Assembly: GCF_016086655.4 (NCBI RefSeq)
Contig: NC_052144.2
Coordinates: 25,327,896-25,391,895, forward strand
DNA from: Lepeophtheirus salmonis
Lineage: Eukaryota; Arthropoda; Copepoda; Siphonostomatoida; Caligidae
Reading direction: 5' to 3'
DNA length: 64,000 nt
This document shows, piece by piece, positions 57,667 through 64,000 of this stretch. Below the pieces are notes generated by a model. It made no database searches. It was given only the letters and a program-made list of their open reading frames with translations, and was not told the origin of the DNA. The translations under genes were made by a program, and so were the position numbers. The number at the start of each line of letters is the position of its first letter. Position 1 is the first letter of the stretch.

Positions 57667-58165
57667 CAAAGATACTATAATCATATTAAAACTCATATAT
57701 ACCTATTAATTATATTATGCATTTTTATATCATTTTAGACCGAAGATAGGCGAAAATTTCAGACTTTAAATTATGAACAAAAAAGAAAAAACAGCATACG
57801 TATCAAACGTTTTTCCATTTCTGAAAGCTATACTTAATTTTTTCTTTACATCTTCCCCTCTTTAATAAAAAGGCAAAAATAAGAGATATATATCTGTAAT
57901 AGACCATAAACATTTGAGTCATTTTACGATGTATATTTTGACACACAAATACACAACAGTTCTGCCCTTGTCTGGCAAAAAAATGTATCCGACTTCAATC
58001 AAATTTTATAGAAAAGCCAAAAACGTATGTATAAGAATTTATCCTTTATTTGAATGGGTTGAATCTCAAATTGTATTTATTCTTATATCGAAGAGGTCAC
58101 TGGGATCTCTCACGTAATCTCCAATGGTGTAGTGTATAATAAAATTTTAGTTTTTGCACTATTTT
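57667..58165. other. Unassigned AT-rich interval
   Basis: A 67-codon frame at 57914-58117 is of chance length. No element is seen. Confidence 0.4.
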
Positions 58166-58169
58166 GTTT

Positions 58170-59165
58170 TCCTTAGCAGATGACATTATTATTTAATTCC
58201 TGAGTAGTGAACATCCTTTCCTATATAGATTAAATAATATTAAAAGCCTGATGAAACATTCGTGTGTGCTCACAAAAGGCAGAGCTATAATTGTAAGTCC
58301 TTGTTGGACTCGCTGTAGAATTGGGGATCGACATCAGAGTAATTCTAGCTAATGTCCTTGTATATTTCCTTTTCCTCCTCATCCCTTGTCACAGCTGATT
58401 GTAGCTGATCTCATCCAAAACATTCTTCAAATTGTCAGGGTTAACATCCCCATTATACACAAGATTTTCATCACTACATATTATGCATGGTATATTCGGT
58501 AAAATAATGTGGCATATTCGGACAATGTTAAAATGATTTTTTTTTTCAAAAATATCAAAGTGAATCTTTTCACGAAAATAAATATTTTATAAAAAAAAAG
58601 TCATTAAGAGGAAGAAGATCTTAAATAAAATAAAAAATCATGGAAAAACAAATTCTAGAAAAATGTCCTCATCAAAAATTAAGAAAAGTTAAGAAAATGT
58701 TTTTAAAAAAAATGCAAGTCACTAATATTCGGACAAAATTTGAATGTGTCTCCACCCCCCTCAAAAAAAAAAAAAATCCTTTACGTAATTATTTATACCC
58801 TAGGACTACATGAATATTTATATCCAGTGATGAAAATCATGTGTAGAATGGGAAGGATAAAAAAAATCTACATGGTAACCCTGCCAATTTGAATAATGTT
58901 TTGGAAAAGATCAGCTGTGACAAGGGAGGACGGGGAAATGAAATAAAAAATGGCAATTGCTGAAATTAGTCTGATATCGATTCTGAATTATAGTCTGAGT
59001 CCAACAAGGGCTTAGAATTATAACTCCCCAACAAATCTTCAGGGTTACACTCCGTCTTTTATGTGTACATAAGAATATTCAATCAGGTTTTGAATGTAAT
59101 TGAATCTACATATTGAAGAAAGGAAGTTTACTACTCAGGGATTAAATAATAATGACAACTGCGAA
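58170..59165. repeat. Two repeat A copies in inverted orientation
   Basis: 58170-58495 is family A on the minus strand and 58828-59165 is family A on the plus strand. About 200 bp of each (58275-58495 and 58828-59030) are reverse complements, separated by ~330 bp of AT-rich DNA. Anchors are TTTCATCACTA with AGTGATGAAAATCA, CAAAACATTCTTCAAATTGT with CAATTTGAATAATGTTTTGG, and TCACAGCTGAT with ATCAGCTGTGA. Confidence 0.7.
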
Positions 59166-59690
59166 GGAAAAGAAAAGTCATTCTTCAGACTACCAATTCC
59201 AATAAAACAGTCCAGAAAAATATTAACAGGATTTACATCCCTATTTATTTCTCTTCCAAAATGCCTGCGACCTCAACAATGTAATGCGGACGACACGTAA
59301 AAACGCATTATATACAAATATATAATTTATCAACATGTAAAACGACGTACGAGATATAGATCTTCATAGAACGTATATATTATAATTAAAAATGATAAGG
59401 AGCAATTAATTAATAGAACGTTTTCCCTTCTTAGCTTCATGTTTCATCTTGGAAAAGTAATGCAAATATCACATTGTATTAAAACAGACATCACAAGGTT
59501 ACTTCCTAAAAATATGCAATGATGAGCGGTTAGGAAGAATTATACAAAAACAACCACATTAAACAGAGAGTAATTAATCCTAGTGAGTTTTTTTTAAGTA
59601 TGTAAATATGCATTCTCTCATGGATTAATTATAATTTAATATATTATGTATTTATAATAGCATGGATACAAAATATAAAAAGCCAACGCA
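59166..59690. other. Unassigned AT-rich interval
   Basis: The distal part of repeat A extends to about 59180 (AATAATGACAACTGCGAAGG). Beyond it no feature is visible. Confidence 0.4.
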
Positions 59691-59739
59691 ACCTACTATT
59701 GCATGACACATACCTTTACGCTCCACACTCTTTATTATT

Positions 59740-60218
59740 TCGTTACGTAGTAGTAACCGGCCGGTATTATCTTACTACAACTACTACTACTCTACTACAA
59801 TTCAATTGAGTGAACTCCTTTTAGTACTATTAAAATGAAGAAGCCCGGCCCGCCAAGGGAGTGCGATCCTTTCAGCCCTTCTTTTTTATTATTTTAATGG
59901 TCGTGTAAAATGTTATGAAGTGTGAGTCAGTGCGAGTTTTATCCTCCTCTCAGTTGTGTGACGCACGGGGGCTGAAACTCTTTTTTAATAAAAAATTCTA
60001 CTCTTTCATGAATTGTATCATTAGTACTGTCTACTATTGCTCATACTTGTACCAGTGAGCTGCTATTTTTTGTGAGTGTTTAGTTTGAGTTATTGTGTAG
60101 TTTATATTCATCGGACGTAAGAGTCACTCTGGATCAAAGGAGTTGGATTATTATAGTATTCGACGTCTACATAGGATAGTACAACTTTTCACATTTAATC
60201 AATACAAATTATTTTCCG
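59740..60218 (+). promoter_or_regulatory. Candidate promoter / 5' untranslated exon of a host gene
   Basis: This stretch is unique-looking, has clearly more CpG and GC blocks than the rest (TAACCGGCCGGTATT, AGCCCGGCCCGCCAAGGG, TGACGCACGGGGG, ATCGGACG, TCGACGTC) and few homopolymers. TCAGT-type initiator-like sites occur at about 59925 and 59951 (AGTCAGTGCGAG; CTCAGTTGTGTGACGC). It ends TTTTCCG|GTAAGACAT, a strong match to the GT-AG splice-donor consensus, with the donor GT at 60219-60220. The arrangement fits a transcription start plus a non-coding first exon on the plus strand, with the coding exons beyond a long intron. There is no protein evidence, so this is inference. It might also be an unrecognised, younger mobile element. 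Confidence 0.35.
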
Positions 60219-61385
60219 GTAAGACATTGTTTTAAACTTTTGTTACTACTAATAATAATTCATATTTTCTCTTCCCCTCCCCTCTTTTTGCAAAAGGTAT
60301 ACACTAGTCATAATAAAATATATAACCACATAAAACATTGGATATTTTTTGCAACCCCTTCATGTTTTTATTTGTCTGATTTTGCCCCTTCATTCCACGG
60401 TGGAATCTTTGGCAAATACAATTTAATGTTGTTTTTGCTACTTGCAATATAACTATATATAGGGCGAGGATTTATAAATTTAAGTACATGGAAGTAGTGT
60501 GTAAAATGTCAAGACGTTGTCGTTCATATTTGATATTATTGACTGTAGCTAGTAGTAGTAAATCATGCGCAAACAGTCTCCATCTCTCCGGCCATCAAAT
60601 CATTATTTTTTCTTTCTGTTTGATAAATGATATGTTATGTAGTGTAGTATATCTCGTGAGTTGCTTAAATACAATACATGCAGCATCCATTGCGGAGAAT
60701 GATTCGCCATTACATAACATTCTCGTCTTCATCATCAGTAGTACCATCAGTCGCGACTACTCATGTGTGATCAAAAATGCAAGCAAGGACTATATCTTGT
60801 AATCATGCGAATCCTGCATTTTCAAACATTTAACTCGTCATGATAATGATGAAAAACAGAGCAGACTCTCAATAATAAATAATTAATATAATAATATCCT
60901 TAGGGCTTTGCGAAATGCGGATAAATTCATTTACTATTTCAACCACATGAATAATATTTGTAGTTGTATTATAAATAGTTTTTGTGGCAGGAGCAACGTG
61001 TCTTCGTCGCGTTACAGGAAATATATTAATCAAAGTTTCCAATTAAAGAATGTAAGAGTACGGAAAAAACCCCTTAAGAGTTACTCCTTTTGGCTCCTAT
61101 TACCTTGAGGAGGTGTTTGACAGAAAATAAAGAAATTTTGCACACTCCATATGGTGTTGGTAATTGTAATGTAGATGGATATTGAAGTCCTTTTGTGAGT
61201 ACTCTATAGTCAAAAAGCAAATACGGAAATAATGGATTTAGAACATTATAATATTTATGTATGATCGTAGCATGTACTTACTATTTGTCTCGATGGCTAC
61301 ATTTTCCTACTCCTATCAAAATTGGTATAGGTATTTTGATACTTTAAAACGTTTTTAAATAGATAATTATTTACATCCACTTAGA
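60219..61385. other. Unassigned interval, possibly intronic
   Basis: A 104-codon plus frame at 60488-60802 contains CpG-bearing, less repetitive sequence (GTCGCGACTACTCATG) but matches no family I know and is near chance length. 60990-61080 (GTCTTCGTCGCGTTACAGG) is similar in character. If 59740-60218 is a first exon, this would be the start of its intron. Confidence 0.3.
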
Positions 61386-61387
61386 AA

Positions 61388-61500
61388 GGTGTTAGCAGGA
61401 TTTTTGTTTGGGATGGAGTAAGGGGATATTAAAAGACCCTTTTCATTCTTGTTTTTATAACACGGACAATTTTGTTTGAGTGGAGGGGCCAGTTGAGAAA
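61388..61500 (+). repeat. Family I fragment
   Basis: GTTAGCAGGATTTTTGTTTG, GGATGGAGTAAGGGG and GAGTGGAGGGGCCAG correspond to the two GC-rich modules of family I. Confidence 0.4.
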
Positions 61501-61838
61501 ATTTGAGGATTACATCATTGATGGCCTATTTTTTAAATAATATAATGGAATTGAATGTACGGGTTCCATAACCTCTTTAGTACTGTACCGTTTTAAATTT
61601 GTTAGTACTCCGGTACCATTTGAGTACCGAAAAACGCTACTACAAAAATGTCCAGAATTAGTAGAATGATGTCTATAGATACAAAAAATACATGTTACAC
61701 TTGAATAAACTTATCATCAGGAAAGGATTTTCGCCTATGATTTTTTGAGTTGATTCTAATAGAGAAAGTCTGTCTCCAACGACTTCATGTTATTCTTGTA
61801 CGTTAGAAGATTTTCACTTACCCCATAAATTGCATCAT
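61501..61838. other. Unassigned interval
   Basis: GGTACC/GTACCG-rich sequence at 61580-61635 resembles the interior of the miniature element at 28574-28824. No termini were seen. Confidence 0.35.
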
Positions 61839-61839
61839 A

Positions 61840-62440
61840 ATTAAATGTGTCGCCATCTTGGAGGGTCGTAGTTGATTTATTTAGTAAATAAAATACGCAA
61901 ACTCCCTATAAATCTTAAAAGAAACTTTTTGGCTTTCAAAATAAAAATAGACTTAACCCCTGTATTCAATATAACTTTATGCCATAGATAAATACTGAAT
62001 TGTGAATCTAATCAAATGTCTAGCTACTAAAATCCCTATTAAATGACTAGATTTACAATTAATTTTGACTTAGATTCCTTAAGGACGAGAAAAGTAGGAT
62101 AGTATGAGTAAAGTATATGATCCTTGCAAATATAATTGTTAATTTATTGTGTAAACTATTTTAATAAGAATTTATAATGATATAATGAACTATTTTAAAA
62201 TGCATATTGGGGTCGGATATTATATTATTATGATAAAGAGGTGACATTGGAGAGATGCATAATTGATACACATTTTAAAGGGTCTTTTATTTGTTGATTC
62301 CAAGTTGACATCCAAATATATTAGTTCAACATTAGTTTTCCTTAAGATTAATGAGAAAAGGTTTTTCCTTCTGCTAAAATTTGGTCGTTTATGACCCCAA
62401 GATGGCGGATATCAACAAAGCAACGTCACGTGAATATGCT
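61840..62440 (+). mobile_element. Repeat F, copy 2, with inverted CGCCATCTTGG ends
   Basis: GTGTCGCCATCTTGGAGGGT at about 61845, and GACCCCAAGATGGCGGATAT at about 62394, are inverted over ~20 bp. The right half (62080-62425) aligns with 36540-36890. The shape is that of a ~600-bp non-autonomous element. No coding. Confidence 0.5.
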
Positions 62441-64000
62441 TTATACCCTTGTTTAGTATTAATGTACAATATAGGTACATTCATATTATTGATATCTCTC
62501 AGGTTATGGCTGTATTTCTTTTTAGGTTCTAATCAATCATTCTACTTTTTATATATCTGTAGGATAAACATCTGGTTTTTTTGTTGGATGTTTCCTCTCT
62601 GTGTCTTATTTTTCTAATATTACTTTCTTTTTATTTCAATTCTGTGCAAATGTTCCGGAAATATATATTTACGTATGTTCGTTTAAAAGAGTTTTATCCC
62701 ATCTATTTTTGAGTCTCATTTCCTTTTTAATCTCAAATATTTGTTTGTCAAATTCGTGGTGGTTATTTATTGATAATCAACTTATTCATCGACAGATGTA
62801 TTTATGTACTTTTTATTGATAATAACCATAAAATCTATAACAAGGAATTTATGATGATTTTCTTCTTTTTCTTATTTCCTCCCACAAGGATCACGAAGGA
62901 TTTACAGAAAAAGATCTCAACTTTTTTCTCATCTAATGGAAAAATGGTTTTACTCAATGTATTTTTTAAGAGATATTTTGCGTTTTTAATAACGTAACAC
63001 ACGTTGAATAATAATTAATTATTCAACTTATTTTTATTATTCAGAGTTTCTTTTCCATTTAGTTTAAGAATTTATTATTGTTTTGTTGTTTTTCTTGTTT
63101 GGATTTTTAAAACTCCCAATTTTGGTCATGTTTTTGAATAATAATAAATATTAAAAAAAAATTTGAATGCTCACGTATCATTAGGAATTAAAAACTAAAT
63201 ATCAATGGGGATATTCTGGAAGATAATGTTTTGATAAGTTTGTACACTGTAAATACAGGGATCGGGTCTTAAGACCGACCATTTAAAATCAACATTATGA
63301 AGATCTGTAATACCAGTATGGAGTATGATATTGTTTTAGTATGTATTTCAGATATAAATAATGACACATTCCATTCAATCCATATCCGCCATTGTCCATT
63401 AATCATAGTTTCAAATCCTGGAGGAAACTTTGCGCAGATGGTCTTCTTGATTAAGTTTGGTTCTAGATTGGATCATGACTTGGAGATAGCTTATTTGATC
63501 TTGACCTTAGACGTAGACCTGTTGCAATATGCAATAAATTGATTAATTGCGCAATAAATTAAAATGAGTAATAATTTTTTTACCGGTTGCAATAAATTCC
63601 ATCCGCACCCTTCAAAGTAACTGGATATCAAAAGTTTTTAATTCGGTGTTGGTATTTCTTGTTTGGAATCTGCAAGACTAAAGAAGCTACAAATTTGAAT
63701 ATGACCTGTTGAAGCATCCGGTTTCAGTCAGGTTTTTTGTTGTTAGTTTCCACTTTTTTTTGCACAAAGGTCATCATTGGCAATTTTGCCTGTATGTCTG
63801 AGTCTAATGCTTATTATTTGTTGAATTGTAATCTGGTTTATATCCTTTTTATTTAGTGTTAATTTTGTATTTATTGTTTTTGGATGTTTTGTTAATTAAT
63901 TATGGATATTTTGAATGTCTTCCAGATGTCCAGTTCCAGTGTTCTTTAAAAATAAAAGTTTATTGATCTTGGAAAGGATGTATTTACATTATTTTGCTAT
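62441..64000. other. Unassigned AT-rich end of window
   Basis: Contains a perfect 12-bp palindrome, GGTCTTAAGACC (63265-63276), and a GCAATAAATT motif three times at 63530-63600. The 81-codon plus frame at 63297-63542 has a fairly balanced composition but is of chance length and unrecognised. Nothing else is supported. Confidence 0.4.

Noticed and set aside
60488..60802. 104-codon plus frame as a coding exon of the candidate 59.7-kb gene
   Set aside because: Near chance length, no recognised homology, no clear acceptor linking it to the donor at 60219.
63265..63276. Perfect palindrome GGTCTTAAGACC as an operator
   Set aside because: A single 12-bp palindrome in 64 kb of DNA is not significant; may be a transposon-end remnant.
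63405..63425. tRNA B-box-like GTTTCAAATCC
   Set aside because: No A box or cloverleaf can be drawn upstream.
1..64000. CRISPR array, operons or bacterial-type ribosome sites
   Set aside because: No regular short direct repeats with unique spacers and no prokaryotic gene organisation; the transposons are eukaryotic types.
1..64000. Endogenous virus or retrotransposon polymerase genes
   Set aside because: No reverse transcriptase, integrase or capsid motif was recognised in any frame of usable length; LTRs were not seen.

Overview
The window looks like AT-rich (roughly two-thirds or more A+T) arthropod nuclear DNA. The mariner relics, the short-unit AT repeats and the dense nested non-autonomous elements best fit a copepod such as the salmon louse Lepeophtheirus. 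That species assignment is inference from transposon style, not from a host gene. No bacterial, organellar or viral gene organisation is visible. No rRNA, tRNA or CRISPR array could be supported.

No complete, confidently identifiable host protein gene was found. The number of open frames of 60 or more codons is about what this base composition gives by chance (my rough estimate is about 77 expected). Most of the window is decayed transposable elements: (i) at least nine mariner/Tc1-type relics in several families (5.4, 20.3, 21.5, 31.5, 33.1, 41.1, 44.9, 48.2 and 51.6 kb), four of which share one internal deletion that removes the catalytic core; (ii) three hAT-type transposase C-terminal relics (29.3, 47.1 and 54.1 kb); (iii) a hAT-like miniature element at 10.7 kb with an 8-bp target duplication, nested in an older repeat; (iv) Helitron-like termini at 4.5 and 33.8 kb; (v) several TIR-bounded miniature elements and long foldbacks (7.3, 9.7, 11.0, 34.3, 42.6, 54.8, 57.4 and 61.8 kb); (vi) dispersed and tandem repeats, including a ~125-bp subrepeat family, a ~215-bp tandem array at 27.7 kb and poly-(AAATTT)-like blocks.

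Layout: 1-3.0 kb is plain AT-rich DNA. 3.7-10.2 kb holds repeats, a mariner and two foldbacks. 10.2-16 kb holds miniature elements. 17.1-17.7 kb is an unexplained less AT-rich stretch. 18-24 kb is repeats and mariner relics. 26.6-28.5 kb ends in the tandem array. 29-36 kb holds relics, a Helitron end and a ~1.35-kb foldback. 38.4-38.95 kb carries the only statistically outlying open frame (170 codons stop to stop). 40-45.7 kb is repeats and mariners. 46.4-46.7 kb has a possible small exon. 47-55 kb is a nest of hAT, mariner and repeat insertions. 57-59 kb holds miniature and inverted repeats. 59.7-60.2 kb is CpG-richer, unique-looking sequence ending in a strong splice-donor match, the best candidate for a host gene's promoter or first exon. 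60-64 kb is largely unassigned.

The elements do not form a pathway. The connecting story is layered insertion and decay: deletion-derivative mariners that must have been moved by a transposase made elsewhere, elements inserted into older elements, and inverted copies that would form long hairpins if transcribed.
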